In this document: one piece after another, positions 10,445-21,384 of the stretch
Numbering within the stretch: the first letter of the stretch is position 1
Layout of the letters: the number at the start of each line of letters is the position of its first letter
From: Bactericera cockerelli
Lineage: Eukaryota > Arthropoda > Insecta > Hemiptera > Triozidae
Length of the DNA: 64,000 nucleotides
Assembly (NCBI GenBank): GCA_024516035.1
Contig: CM044963.1
Span: 19,122,113 to 19,186,112, forward strand
Direction: 5' to 3'
The notes under the pieces: model-generated
Told to the model about the DNA's origin: nothing
Databases searched by the model: none
What the model saw: the letters and a program-made list of their open reading frames with translations, nothing else
Position numbers and translations under genes: made by a program

Positions 10445-10690
10445 GGTGGCGCCAGCCTCTGTGTCGTAACGGTTGTGACTACTGCTCTTGGTCTAGAGAT
10501 TCGATTCCCGGTTGGAGCAAACTTTTCGCGCAAAAAATTCTGTTCCCTCCGAACATGTGAGGCTGGCAATTCCGGCCCTAGCCAGGCTGGGTGAGGTTAA
10601 TGTGGGTAGCTGGTTAATGTGGCAGCGAATGGAGGGAAACACCCCCGTCCTGTTTACGTCAAGTCAGGACGTTAAAACCAAATAGAATCA
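10445..10690 (+). mobile_element. tRNA-headed SINE (family T)
   Basis: The head is GGCGCCAGCCTCTGTGTCGT with AACGGTTGTGACTACTGC and a B-box-like run GATTCGATTCCC. The body CCAGGCTGGGTGAGGTTAAT, GTGGGTAGCTGG and CGAATGGAGGG is shared with the 5S-headed SINE at 43579-43842. The end TCAGGACGTTAAAACCAAAT is family-specific. Confidence 0.85.
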
Positions 10691-10804
10691 ATGGACATGA
10701 AAGGAGCCTCGATATTGGATATGGGCGTCCATATAATCCTCTCACCACCGTGATTTAAGGTATCAATACGTATCTCACGGACACGGAATTATTATTATTA
10801 TATT

Positions 10805-10972
10805 ATCATAGGGTGGCGTCATCGTGAACGATGACAGCCAGACAGTGGAGGAATGACTCAGCACTTCTACCACTGCCTTTACAAGAGGAGGCTAATAATT
10901 GACAAGGGCCCCAGAACCAAGCCAATGCTGGTCTACTCCCTGTTCATAGTCCCCCAGCCAGACCCGTCACTA
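10805..10972 (+). mobile_element. Dispersed repeat, family G (SINE-like)
   Basis: CATAGGGTGGCGTCATCGTG, then GAATGACTCAGCACTTCTAC, then AGTCCCCCAGCCAGAC. Other copies are at 14453-14617, 34535-34600 and 42100-42275, with tail fragments at 48762-48845. It has no clear tRNA head. A further repeat, AAGTGGGCTACTTGCAAGAT, lies nearby at 11050-11135 and recurs at 48855-48925. Confidence 0.75.
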
Positions 10973-11395
10973 TTACTTAATTTTTTTTAAGTTTAATAAG
11001 TTATTACTTTATTTTTATAATGGTTTACACCATTTTACATCTCCTAAGCTTTGAAAAGCTTCTAAAAAAAGTGGGCTACTTGCAAGATTGAATAACACAT
11101 GTAGCTGGCCAATCATGCATGCAGATTCTAATTAAAATAAATGGACGAAATCAGTTGAGTTTGGGTCAAATATACTCCGAAATTAAAACATTTTTTTAGA
11201 ATTGAATTGTAACATACTTTTTTTGCTTCAAATAAATGAGCGACATATTATTTATTTATTTACATACATATATTGGTTGAGTTTGGGTCAAATATCCTTA
11301 ATTTATTATTAATTATTTTTCACTCGGTGGTATGCTGACTTTATTGTTTTACATGGGATAAGATAAGATAAATAGTTTTTTTTAGAATCAATATA

Positions 11396-12313
11396 CGAGG
11401 TTTGGCTATTAAGTTCGTAGACGCGAGCCGCTACGCAAAAGCTGTCCATGCTAGGAAGATATGATAAACATATTTAGACAGCTTCAAGTCTTGTGTTTTG
11501 ATTCAAAGCTGACACATGCCTGTACTGTAATTAGTTCTGTTGTGATAGCCCGACGCGCAAGACACCTTTTTTAATTTTGCCGGAATTATGATTGATACAA
11601 ACGTTGAGCAACGAGTGATTATTGAATATTACGTAAAACTTGCTGGTGAAACTTTTTCTTTGTTAAAGACAGTGTACCAGGAGTCATGTTTGAAAAGATC
11701 AACGCTTTATAAGTGGTTTAAACGGTTTTAAGATGGTCAGGAAGATGTTGAGGACGATCCACGTCCTGGTCGCCCCCAAACCTCAAAAATTGACGAAAAC
11801 ATTGAAAAAAATTGTGTTATGATTCGTTCTAAGCGTAGGTTACCTCATACACTAATGGCTGATACACTTAAAATTGATTAAGAATGTGTGAGACAAATTT
11901 TGCACGAAAATTTCAACATGACAAAAGTTTGCGCAAAAATGGTGCCATGCGCCAGCCCACAGTGCCTTCTCCGTGAAGACGTTCCTGGCCAAGTACAACA
12001 TCCCAGTGTTGGAACACCCTCCTAACTCAACCGACTTGGCCCCGTGCGACTTTTCCTTATTCCCAAAAATCAAATCTGCCCTGAAAGGTACCAGATTTGA
12101 TAGCGTAGATGCCGTTAAGAAAAAACCGGCAAAAGTCTTGGAAGGCCTCACACAAAATGACCTCCACCACTGGTTCGATCAATAGAAAATTTGCTTAGAA
12201 CGTTATAGGGATAGAGGAGGGGAGTACATTGAAGGGGATAACTACTAAAGTTGGGTAAGTTAAACACACATCGTTTTATGGGAAGAGTCTACGAACTTAA
12301 TAGCCAAACCTCG
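11396..12313 (+). mobile_element. Mariner element, internally deleted
   Basis: Perfect 27-bp inverted termini (CGAGGTTTGGCTATTAAGTT then CGTAGAC) are flanked by TA on both sides. From about 11588 the transposase begins MIDTNVEQRVIIEYYVKLAG, with a helix-turn-helix (STLYKWFKRF) and DDPRPGRPQTS. It then stops and jumps from TKVCAKMVP to APAHSAFSVKTFLAKYNIPV and HPPNSTDLAPCDF, ending GGEYIEGDNY. The jump removes the first part of the catalytic core, and stop codons interrupt the N-terminal part, so it cannot make transposase. At 918 bp it is about 350 bp shorter than a full mariner. It lies in the intron of the PMEPA1-like gene. Confidence 0.95.
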
Positions 12314-12344
12314 TACATACTGATTACAAAGCAACACTTTCCCT

Positions 12345-12500
12345 GAGCTAATAGTTATCATATATTTGTGTTAATCACTATCGTGATATCACAACTACTC
12401 AAACTCGCTTTACTAAATCTACGCTGAAACCGAGACTTGACCCACCGACCTCCAGGTTACAAGTTCGCTGCCCTATCGATCAAGCTACTGAGGTCGGTAA
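12345..12500 (-). mobile_element. tRNA-headed SINE (family P)
   Basis: Read on the minus strand: CCGACCTCAGTAGCTTGATC, an A-box-like start, then a Cys-loop B box in GGTCAAGTCTCGGTTTCAGC, then GATATCACGATAGTGAT. Copies are at 30315-30462, 50767-50875 (plus) and 53130-53250. Confidence 0.8.
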
Positions 12501-12708
12501 ATAGAACAGAATAGTCTATAGAATATACCTTGTTTATACTGCCGAGGTAAGACTGAAAAGTCCCTTTACTCCAGCAGTCAAACAGCTTTTATATTTTCTG
12601 ATATAATGTGGGCTTCTAAGGAAATTTTCATGTATGTTGTTGATTCCATGCAAAGTGAATGACCTCACCTAACCCCCCCCCCCCCCCCTACATTATCTCT
12701 GCTTGCAG

Positions 12709-12812
12709 CCGGCACCCCCCCCTCTCCCCCGGTTCTGTCCCCTCTGTGATAATCCAACAAGCGACGCGTCCTCTAAACCAAAGTAACAAGTCCAGCGGAG
12801 ATCTGGCGATAG
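12709..12812 (+). CDS. PMEPA1/LDLRAD4-family protein, internal exon
   Basis: This 104-bp exon has acceptor TGCTTGCAG and donor GTATTT, a weak donor. Its first base completes a Ser codon begun by exon 9990-10189. It then reads RHPPLSPGSVPSVIIQQATR, PLNQSNKSSGDLAI, and ends on the first base of a Gly codon completed by exon 13808-14232. No stop interrupts the three-exon reading. The segment is low-complexity and has no domain I recognise. The call rests on phase continuity and splice sites. Confidence 0.75.
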
Positions 12813-13047
12813 GTATTTCATTCATTCATTTATTTTTATTTTCTTTTTTAACATGAACGGGGTTCCATTATATATGTTTACTTTTTTAAATTTATTTATT
12901 TAGTAACAGGATAACATATACAAAGGTATCTTTTCCTAAGCTGAAGCTTCTAAGACCAGAACTTAACATTATTTATATTAAAAGCTATATTAAAAAAACT
13001 AAAATCCTAACTAACGTAACTGGTTATTTAAACGTATAGGCCGTGTA

Positions 13048-13330
13048 TGCCACCGTGGCGTAATGATTGTGACTACTGCCCGTTGTTCAGAGATCCCGAG
13101 TTCAATTCCCGGTTGAAGCAGACTTTTCGAAGAAATTTCTCTGTACCAGCCTCACGTGTACCTCCAAACACGTGAGGCTGGTATTTCCGGCCCTACCCAG
13201 GCAGGGTGAGGTTAATGTAGGTAATTGGTATGATTCCCAGCGAATTTAGGGTAAAACCCCCGTCCTGACTATCTATCTCAATCAGGACTTTAAAATCAAA
13301 TAGAATCAACTGGTCACAATATATCTAATT
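13048..13330 (+). mobile_element. tRNA-headed SINE (family T)
   Basis: GCCACCGTGGCGTAATGATT, GTGACTACTGCC and the B box GAGTTCAATTCCC precede the shared body CCCAGGCAGGGTGAGGTTAA and the end CAGGACTTTAAAATCAAAT. It occupies most of the second visible intron of the PMEPA1-like gene. Confidence 0.85.
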
Positions 13331-13434
13331 AGGTCGCAGTGATAATTGTTAGGGTTTCATTGAAAACCCTGCAACCAGATCAGACAATAGTAAATAGGCC
13401 GTGCATTGGTAGTCAATAATAGTAAATTCTCTTT

Positions 13435-13620
13435 AATGGAAGGTAACAACCCGGCGAGGTTAATGCTCAAGGCATTTTCTACCACCTAACCCTCGGAGTC
13501 TTATTATTATGTGGTCACAAACTCAAATTAATGCACTGGTGGGATTCGAACCAACGGATCCCTACGCTACCTGGATTACCAGACAAGCACGTTAACCACT
13601 TGCCTACCAGCCACGGTCCA
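13435..13620 (-). mobile_element. tRNA-headed SINE (family V)
   Basis: Minus-strand reading: CTGGTAGGCAAGTGGTTAAC, then GTCTGGTAATCCAGGTAGCG, the B box GGTTCGAATCCC, TTTGAGTTTGTGACCACATA and AGGTGGTAGAAAATGCC. Copies are at 15190-15400 (minus), 25628-25865 and 40574-40775 (plus), with a fragment at 34195-34255. Confidence 0.85.
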
Positions 13621-13807
13621 ATCAATCTGGCCCTTAGAGTCTTATTAGTTATTATTATGTGGTCACAAACTCAAATTAATGAGGGAAATTTATGAGGGAA
13701 AGCTCAATCTTAAGAGCACAGCTTGTTAAAGTAACAAGAAGTTGTATACTCTACATTGTTTTGTTATTGTATAATAAAGCATCCAATGTTGATTATTGTC
13801 TCCCCAG

Positions 13808-14232
13808 GTCAATCAACTAGCATAGCCCGACATCACCATTACCACCAGCCCAGCAGCCTGGCGCCTCTGTCCAGCCAACCTTCCAGTGACCTTGACCCAG
13901 CCAGGTCAATAGCGTGGCCCAGACCCCTTGACTCCAGCTCCAGCAGTTCCAGCAGCATGAGGTCACTAGCCAAGCCCGTCGAGTCAAGTAAAGTGAGGTC
14001 AAAACCTTCCACTACGCACCTGGTGGACACGAGTGCGATCCACATGAGGTCAATGACCAAGCCGAGCAACCTGGTAGCCGCCTCCTCTAGTAGCAGCCTC
14101 GTTTTCAGCGCAGCTCCAGCCAGTTCCAATCAGTCCAGCCTTATGTCTAGCCAGCAGCCGCCCAGCCTCGTCCCCCCCTCCCCCTCCCCTAGACCCGCGG
14201 CTATCTATTCCTACTCGCCGCCCCATACATAA
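13808..14232 (+). CDS. PMEPA1/LDLRAD4-family protein, terminal coding exon
   Basis: The last 140 codons follow acceptor TCTCCCCAG at 13801-13807. The exon starts with two bases of a Gly codon, reads QSTSIARHHHYHQPSS, has a long Ser run (DSSSSSSSSMRS), and ends AAIYSYSPPHT before TAA. It is rich in Ser and Pro with repeated MRS.(A/T)KP motifs. No second PPxY is present, whereas vertebrate relatives usually carry two. The downstream GC-rich stretch (14233-14400) may be 3' UTR, but I see no convincing polyadenylation signal. Visible protein across three exons is 242 residues. Confidence 0.8.
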
Positions 14233-14452
14233 GGTCCACCGCGGGGGGCCCCCTGTGTGAGAGAGAGAAAGACTTGATCAGTGCTGCTGCGTGCGTGTGG
14301 TGCAATGGACATGCCACCAGGCTCATGCTGGCTAGTAGCTCCACGGGCATGGACTTCCACCAATCACAGCTGGTCTCCATGGAATAGGCATTGTATGTCG
14401 TGTGGCGTCATCACCATAACCACTCGACTACCAATACATGTAAAGCATATTC

Positions 14453-14617
14453 ATCATCATCATAGGGTGACGTCATCGTGAACAATGGTAGCCAGACAGT
14501 AGAGGAATGACTCAGCACTTCTACCACTGTCTTTACAAGGAGGCTAAAAATTGACAAAGGCTCTCCAGAACCAAGCCAATGCTGGTCTACTCCCTGTTTA
14601 TAGTCCCCCAGCCAGAA
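14453..14617 (+). mobile_element. Dispersed repeat, family G
   Basis: CATCATCATAGGGTGACGTC through GAATGACTCAGCACTTCTAC to CCCCCAGCCAGAAT, as in 10805-10972. Confidence 0.8.
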
Positions 14618-15189
14618 TAGGCATTGGTGAATCGTAAAGAGCGTCCAAGTAATAATGCTTGGGAAGTCATGGTGTAGTTTTCTGGAGAATATCAAAGTTG
14701 TTCAGGCAATCAATTATTATTGGTTTAAAGAACAGTGGAGCTTTGCCGTACTAATGTTACTTCATTCACACAAAAAAGATGCTGCATTGTGTTACTTCAT
14801 TCACACAAAAAAGATGCTGCACCTGATATTGTTTATCTTTTGTTTTATTATTTGGTAAAATTCAAATTGACATTTCCAATATTGTTCCGACGTCAGGGGT
14901 TAATTGTTTAGAAATTATTTCCAACTACCTCGTTGAAAATGCGAAACTGAATGATATAACTGTATGTGCTCTTGTTCTGATCGCTCACAGAGAAGAGTTG
15001 TTTGTACACCAAGAGTCACTGGTTCGATGTCCGGCTGTGTGAAAGTTTTTCCCGCCAGTATCATGCTTGTATCAGAGTCCACTAAATACTTTTTTCCATC
15101 TATTTTCTCTCATGTTCGAAGAGGATTTGAATAATTTATTATTATGCCTTTTGGTTTATCCTTATAATAATAATAATACTACTACTACT

Positions 15190-15400
15190 CTTTAGTAGAA
15201 GGCATCCACCAGGCGAGGTTAATGCTCAAAGCATTTTCTACCACCTAACCTTCAGGGTCTTATTATTATGTGGTCACAAACTCAAATTAATGAAGAAAAA
15301 TTCATGCATTGGGTGGAATTCGAACCAACGGATCCCTACGCTACCTGGATTACCAAACTAGCACCTTAACCACTTAACTACCAGTGCACGGTATCCTTCT
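15190..15400 (-). mobile_element. tRNA-headed SINE (family V)
   Basis: Reverse complement of the 25628-25865 copy, with GGATTCGAACCAACGG near the head turned to GAATTCGAACC, and CTACGCTACCTGGATTACCA. It sits in the intergenic region beyond the PMEPA1-like gene. Confidence 0.85.
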
Positions 15401-16374
15401 GCTGCTTTAGTAAAATTATAGACTCTTGAGAGGAAATTGGAAAATCAAATCTAAGAAAACAAAGCGAAGTGTGAAAACGTAGGCGTAACAAATGTCATTT
15501 ATTAATTATCTAATTTAAATAGATTGAAATTCATATAATATTTGAATTTAATATTATATTACAACATATAATATAATATTCATATAATATATATATGTCG
15601 TTTTTTACCATTCAAAGGCTGCTGGACCTAATTTAAGTTAAATAATCCAATCTGTCTCCTTTCTAGTTTAGCTGATATCTCTATTTATTTGTAAATAATC
15701 CCCATATCCTACATTAATTCTCCTGTTGTATATTGTCGTTTAAATCTTATTACTTTAAATAATTTAACTAGGAAAAATATTTCGGAGCTGTGAAAATACA
15801 AAACTGTGTACAGTGCCTGGCGTATTGCCAAGGTCATGGACGAAGTTTGGACTCTTTAGCCTTACCTAGGGTGGACATGGTTGTTTTGTCTTGGTTTTCA
15901 TCTTATGCAATGAAATTACATGTAGGTAAAATTGAGGCTTTCTAAATATTTTGTAATTTTTTACCAACAAATCTTATGCAATGGAATTATGAGTAGGTAA
16001 AATTGAGGCTCTCTAAATATTTGTATATTTTTTTTTTTACAAAAGTATCAAACGAGTTGGTATCACGAAATCTGGTGCAAGTTACATCTTTCAAAAGACA
16101 CTTTGCACCTATTGCTCGTTTGGAAAGCAAAGTTTTCAATCATAGCAGGTCTTTTGTGACATGCTCCTGTAACTTTAAAACATAAAAGCTATTAATGTAG
16201 CTTCAGGTTCTTTTAGACTGATTTCGGTAACTTGTTTAGGTGTTAGAATGAGCCTTGAGAAGTTTTTAATTTATATAAGTACCTGAGAAAGCGTTTCCCA
16301 ACTCATTGGTGTTTTTCCAATGTATGAAAGCTATTTATTATGTTATATTTTATGCACCTGTTTGAACTATTTTT
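15401..16374. other. AT-rich intergenic sequence with one short duplication
   Basis: No exon-like frame is visible. ATAT palindromes lie near 15535-15595. The phrase TAGGTAAAATTGAGGCT is duplicated at 15923 and 15993 along with CTTATGCAATG. Confidence 0.5.
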
Positions 16375-16590
16375 TTCTTCTTAATTTGGGTTATAACGTC
16401 GCTTTCAACTGCATGCTCATATCACGACGGGGTTGTTACCCTCCATTCGCAGGAAACTCAGAAACCTGCTACCCACATCAGCATCACGAAGTCTAGTCTT
16501 CACCTCGCTGGACGTTGCTTAACATCGGTGATCCTACGAGCACCGTTGATGACCGGTGCATTCAACGCTGGCTTTGTGAACTTTTTATTT
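16375..16590 (-). mobile_element. 5S rRNA-derived SINE
   Basis: On the minus strand it begins GCCAGCGTTGAATGCACCGG, contains CACCGATGTTAAGCAACGTC (5S A-box region), and continues to the shared SINE body and a GACGTTATAACCCAAATTAA-like end. Body and tail match 43579-43842. Confidence 0.8.
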
Positions 16591-16958
16591 ACTATAGTTT
16601 TCTTGGTCACCACCATCGATTTATCCCATTGTCATTTTGTCTCTATTTGACTCATTTGAAGGACCCGCAAAAGGCGAAGAACATCACCATTGAAATGGGC
16701 TCATTTATATCTTTCGTTAGATGCTCCACATAATGGTTCTTTATTATACTAAAAGTGTTGGCCCCTTTCGTACCCAAAGAGCTGTTGAAATTGGTTAAAA
16801 TAAATAAATATTTTACTAATTTATATTCATAGAGATCTTTTCAATCTCTTCAGTAAAAACGCGTTTGATAAAAGCGAATTTTTTTGTATGAACATAAAAT
16901 ATATTTACAAAATGGGAGTAAAAAAAATCGAAAAAAAACAAAACAAATAAAAAAAATC

Positions 16959-17600
16959 TGGTGTAAACATCACACGACTTTCCTTATCCCCCAAAAAAGA
17001 GTCGAATTCCGCCACTGGTGACTCAACGGTAACAGATAACTAAAAACCAATTCCAAATTCGTAATCAGCACTTCAAAATCATTGAATTTGATATGTCACA
17101 ACCCCCATTTAGGATGAATAATAAAAAAGTTAGTCAAAGCGGCTCCCCCCCAAATACCGGTAAATTGGGGCCGAGTTCCAAAAAGTTCAAGATATCAAAA
17201 AAATGATCAGAATAGACCCCTATTATTTTTTTAATCTAAGAAAATGTTGTTCTCTAAAAAAATTTGTATCTTTAACCAATTTAAAGAAGCGGCGCTTGCG
17301 GCTAGCATTTGCGGCCCTGTGGCCGCAGAATGCGGCCGATTTCAACCAAAAGTTTCGTGGTTCGTCTGGTGTATAAAATTAATTTGTGTACCAAATTTCA
17401 AGTTTCTAGCTTTTACCGTTCTTGAGATATCCTGTTTACACACAGACAGACAGACAGACAGACGCACGGACCAATGGCTGAAAACAACTTTTTTGGTATC
17501 CTGAGGCCATGATTCGTCCAGAAATGTGAAAAACTGGGTAGGTCAAATTTTCGACGAATACAATACTTTCCTTATTATAAGATAAGGAAAGTAAAAAAAC
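16959..17600 (-). mobile_element. Non-autonomous element with (GTCT)n and ACTTTCCTTAT/ATAAGGAAAGT ends
   Basis: Inverted copy of the element at 57832-58505. Shared features are an ACTTTCCTTAT end, a GCGGCCGC-like core (near 17310), ACAGACAGACAGACAGACG (near 17445), GGATATCTC (reverse) and a terminal palindrome TTATAAGATAAGGAAAGTA. No reading frame is conserved. Its class is uncertain; the paired end motif and internal microsatellite are typical of small non-autonomous DNA elements. Confidence 0.75.
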
Positions 17601-18250
17601 GATCTGGCTGCAAATACTTTCCATTTTTCGCCATTCATAAATAAAAAATTAACTTTTCCATCGCGATCCAGCTGCAAACAAGCAAATAAAACATAGCGGA
17701 AAAAGTAAATACAATTTTTTTTTTATATTCATAATTTTGGAAAATACTGGCAGCCTGATCGCGATCTGACTGCAAATATTTGTATTATGGCGCCATCTTT
17801 TATTTGTTTTATTTGATTTTTGCAGCCGGATCGCGATGGAAAAGAAAGATAGTATTTATATTATTTACTTAAAAATGGCGGACAATGGAAAATATTTGTA
17901 GCCAAGATCGCAATAGTAGAGAAAAATATTCGTTTTAATTGCTTTTTTTTATTCCTCTTCAAATTATTCACATAAAAAATACGCTATATTATGACATGAT
18001 TACTAATCTATAATTCTTCACAGAAGTCCAACGTATCGAAGGCTAGAGAGTTCTAGAACTTGTCCTATTTATGAAAACACTCCTTGTACAGTGTAAAATA
18101 CAATTTAAAACCACATAACTTCACTCTACCTACATTTTATTGTATTAAAAAAATAGTCAAGAACATAGCTTATTGTATGTAATACGTGGGGTTTTGTTTG
18201 AGAGATGGTTGGATAAGTTGGGTTTTTCTTTCATTCATTCGTACCAATGG
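17601..18250. other. Intergenic sequence with degenerate GATCGCGAT repeats
   Basis: GCGATC(C/T)GGCTGCAAA-like runs occur about five times between 17600 and 17910, in both orientations and AT-rich surroundings. Nothing coding is visible. Confidence 0.4.
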
Positions 18251-18251
18251 A

Positions 18252-18375
18252 ATATTGTTTCACTTCTCACCCATCAAGGGTAGCATACTACGGGACGAAA
18301 TCAATGTACAAGTTAGACCACAAGGTGTACAGAAGCTCCTGTTTCATAGTTTTACATATATAAAGGCTGGGTAAG
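18252..18375 (+). mobile_element. SINE fragment (family H)
   Basis: ATTGTTTCACTTCTCACCCA, CATACTACGGGA and CTCCTGTTTCATAG match 46058-46190. The tRNA-like head is missing. Confidence 0.7.
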
Positions 18376-18829
18376 ACTCATGTGCAAATATTAAATTAAA
18401 GTATAGCTTCCATGATTATTAGTTTTAAATCAGTATAAACAGAAAAGTGAGAATTGTACAAGATGTACATGAGTATGGGCCTTTAGTACCAGATAAAACC
18501 AACGTAAGGACTTAAATTTGTTTGGAACCCTTAAATTACTGCTTTAGCTAGACTGGTCCAATCTCTGTTTAGCCCTAAGCTAAACTTATTCCCCATCAAA
18601 CACTCATGATCTACAATACCTCTTGATTGATAAATAAAATAATAATAAAGATCTCTTTCAAGTTGCACAAACCCCAGGAATCTCCTTATAAATAACTGAG
18701 AATTTATTTCCATGTACATAGAACTGAAAAAAGTGTAAGTAAATTTTTAAATCAAATTATATTATTGCAAATATAAATAAATGAGAAAAATTAGAAATTG
18801 AATCAAGTTGTTCTTCTTTTCATTTATTT

Positions 18830-19035
18830 CAAGTCATTTTAATTTAACGTCGCTTCAACTGCATGGTCATATCACGAGACGCGATTTACCCTCCATTTGC
18901 AGGGATCTCACAAACCTGCAACCTACATTAATCTCACCCCGCCTGATTGAGCCGGAATGACAGCATCACGAAGTCGTGACCTCGCTCGGCGTTGCTGAGC
19001 TTCTGTGATCCTACGATGACTGGTGCCATCGACGC
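18830..19035 (-). mobile_element. 5S rRNA-derived SINE (diverged)
   Basis: TTTAACGTCGCTTCAACTGC, ACCCTCCATTTGCAGGGA and CCTCGCTCGGCGTTGCTGAG match the reverse complement of 43579-43842. The 5S head is partly decayed. Confidence 0.75.
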
Positions 19036-19170
19036 ATTTTCAAGTCAGTAGCTATTGAAAGTCATAGGCTGATCACTTGTCAGTAAATAACAGGGTAACT
19101 CTGTCTATGTCTTCTCAGTGAAATAGAAACATTTTTACAAGTGTACCACTGAATATTATAATCTTATTCA

Positions 19171-19612
19171 TCATTGTCATACAGACAGATATTTCTCAAA
19201 TTAATCACAGTGATAGATACTTTCTACGTGATCACACCGACAGATATTCTTGTACTTGATCACACTGACAGATATTCTTGTACTTGAACACAGGGGCAGA
19301 TATTCTTGTACTTGATCACACTGGCAGATATTCTTGTACATGATCACACTGACAGATATTCCTCTACTTGATCACACTGACAGACATTCCTCTACTTGAT
19401 CACTCGGACAGATATTCCTCTAATTGATCACACTAATAGATATTACTCTATTTGATCACACTGACAGATATTCTTCTACTTGATCACACGGACAGATATT
19501 CCTCTACTTGATCACACTGGCAGATATTCTTGTACTTCATCACACTGACAGATATTTCTCAACTCGATCGAACTGACAGATATTTCTCAACTCGATGAAC
19601 TGATGGATATTT
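19171..19612. repeat. 28-bp minisatellite, about 15 copies
   Basis: The unit is GATCACACTGACAGATATTC then TTGTACTT. Several subvariants (TTGTACTTG, CTCTACTTG, TCTCAACTCG) cluster in blocks, which shows step-wise expansion. Confidence 0.95.
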
Positions 19613-19639
19613 CATCTATGGGTCTCTTAGTTGGCCATA

Positions 19640-19845
19640 GACTTTTTTTTATTTGGGTTTAACGTCCGTCGCTCATATCACGCCGGGAGTGCTACCCTCC
19701 ATTCGCAGATTAAACTTACCCAGCCTTGGTTGGGCCGGAATGCCAACATCACGAAGTCTTCACCTCGCTGGACGTTACTTAACTTCGGTGAAGCTACGAG
19801 AACCGGTGCATTCAACGGGCCATCGACGCTGGCGGCCATACACTA
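19640..19845 (-). mobile_element. 5S rRNA-derived SINE
   Basis: TTTGGGTTTAACGTCCGTCG, GCTACCCTCCATTCGCAG, CCTCGCTGGACGTTACTTAA and ACCGGTGCATTCAACG form a minus-oriented copy of 43579-43842. It lies next to the 28-bp minisatellite. Confidence 0.85.
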
Positions 19846-20956
19846 TTGTCAGATGCAAAGAGCCAAAAGTTTAGAAATTTGAACTTGACCTCCTGTTTTG
19901 TAGGAATAAAATTTATGGAAGGTTGGTGGCTTTGTACAAATTATTTATAATTATTTGTGTCCTAAGTGAGAAATAGAGTGCAATCAAATTGAAAAAAATA
20001 CAAAATCGGGTTTAAAATATAAATAGTTTATTTATTAAATAAATAATAAAGAAAGTGGTTAAGAACAGGAAAATTAAATACGAGTTATAACTTTAAATTT
20101 AAAGAGATAAAAATAAATACAAAATTTGAATTAAATTCTACATAAGTCTAAATTAATATTTGTTAAATGTGTTTTCATTATGGTGTGGAACAAAACAAAG
20201 GATTTATCCAATATTCATTATCTAACCTCTACAATAATAATGGCATAGCTGCCTAAACTTACCTACACTTACAAGACTAGGAGAATAGCTGTCGACGGCT
20301 CTTTTATGTATGCCTTTTAGGATGAGTCGTTTGTTCAAAATCGTACATAAACTAAAAACGCTGCATTTCGTATTCACGATGAAAATAGTTTCCTCATAAA
20401 ATTCAAAACATTTCCTTTTAAAAAATATAAATATAGAATTAATGGCTGTGTGGTCAAATCATTAGGCAGGAGAGCAGTTCAGAGCAATACCTACAGTGTT
20501 GTTCTTCTCTTTTCATCATACATACAGTCACTAGTTCTAAATTAGCGAGGACACGAGTTAAACGTATCATACAATTTAAACATAACATAAAGACATCTTG
20601 TCTTTCTACCAAGACTTATAGTTAGGACCAGACCACGAAAAATGCACCACAACAAACTCAAGAGACAAAGTCTGTTGACATTATTGGAACTAAACTTTAT
20701 ATAGCTTAGTAACTTTTTGGTATTTTGGTAAACCTTTGTTTTAACATGGAACATCTCTGTATAAACATGTTTGAAAAAAATATTAAATGTAACTTTTCAG
20801 TACCTAGGTATCTCGTAGTCAGATTCTCTTTTGCTAAATTAGCCTTTCATGCTACGAGATGAACCCATCATAAAATATTCATGGATCTTGGAGAAATAAT
20901 ATATGATATCTAGGCATTTTTATCTTTTTCTGACAATTTTAGTCTGGTTCCTGTCA

Positions 20957-21384
20957 TTATAAGTCTTACTTTTGAAACTCATAAGTCTTACTTTTGTAAC
21001 TCATAAGTCTTACTTTTGAAACTCATAACTCTTAGTTTTGAAACTCATAAGTCTTACTTTTGTAACTCATAAGTCTTACTTTCAAAACTCATAAGTCTTA
21101 CTTATGAAACTCATACCTCTTACTTTGAAACTCATAAGTCTTACTTTTGAAACTCATAACTCTTGCTTTTGAAACTCATAACTCTTGTTTTGAAACTTAT
21201 AACTCTTGCTTTTGAAACTCATAACTCTTGCTTTTGAAACTCATAACTCTTGCTTTTGAAACTCATAACTCTTGCTTTTGAAACTCATAACTCTTACTTT
21301 TGAAACTCATAACTCTTACTTTTGAAACTCATACCTCTTACTTTTGAAACTCATAACTTTACTCTTGCTTTTGAAACTCCTCAT
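20957..21384. repeat. 22-bp minisatellite, about 19 copies
   Basis: The unit is ACTCATAAGTCTTACTTTTG plus AA. The left half carries AAGTCTTAC and the right half AACTCTTGC, which shows two amplification rounds. There are no spacers. Confidence 0.95.

Noticed and set aside
11852..12151. 99-residue minus-strand open frame
   Set aside because: It is the antisense shadow of the mariner transposase, which is recognisable on the plus strand.
13817..14129. Two minus-strand frames opposite the terminal PMEPA1-like exon
   Set aside because: They are antisense to a coding exon with clear phase continuity and have no splice context.
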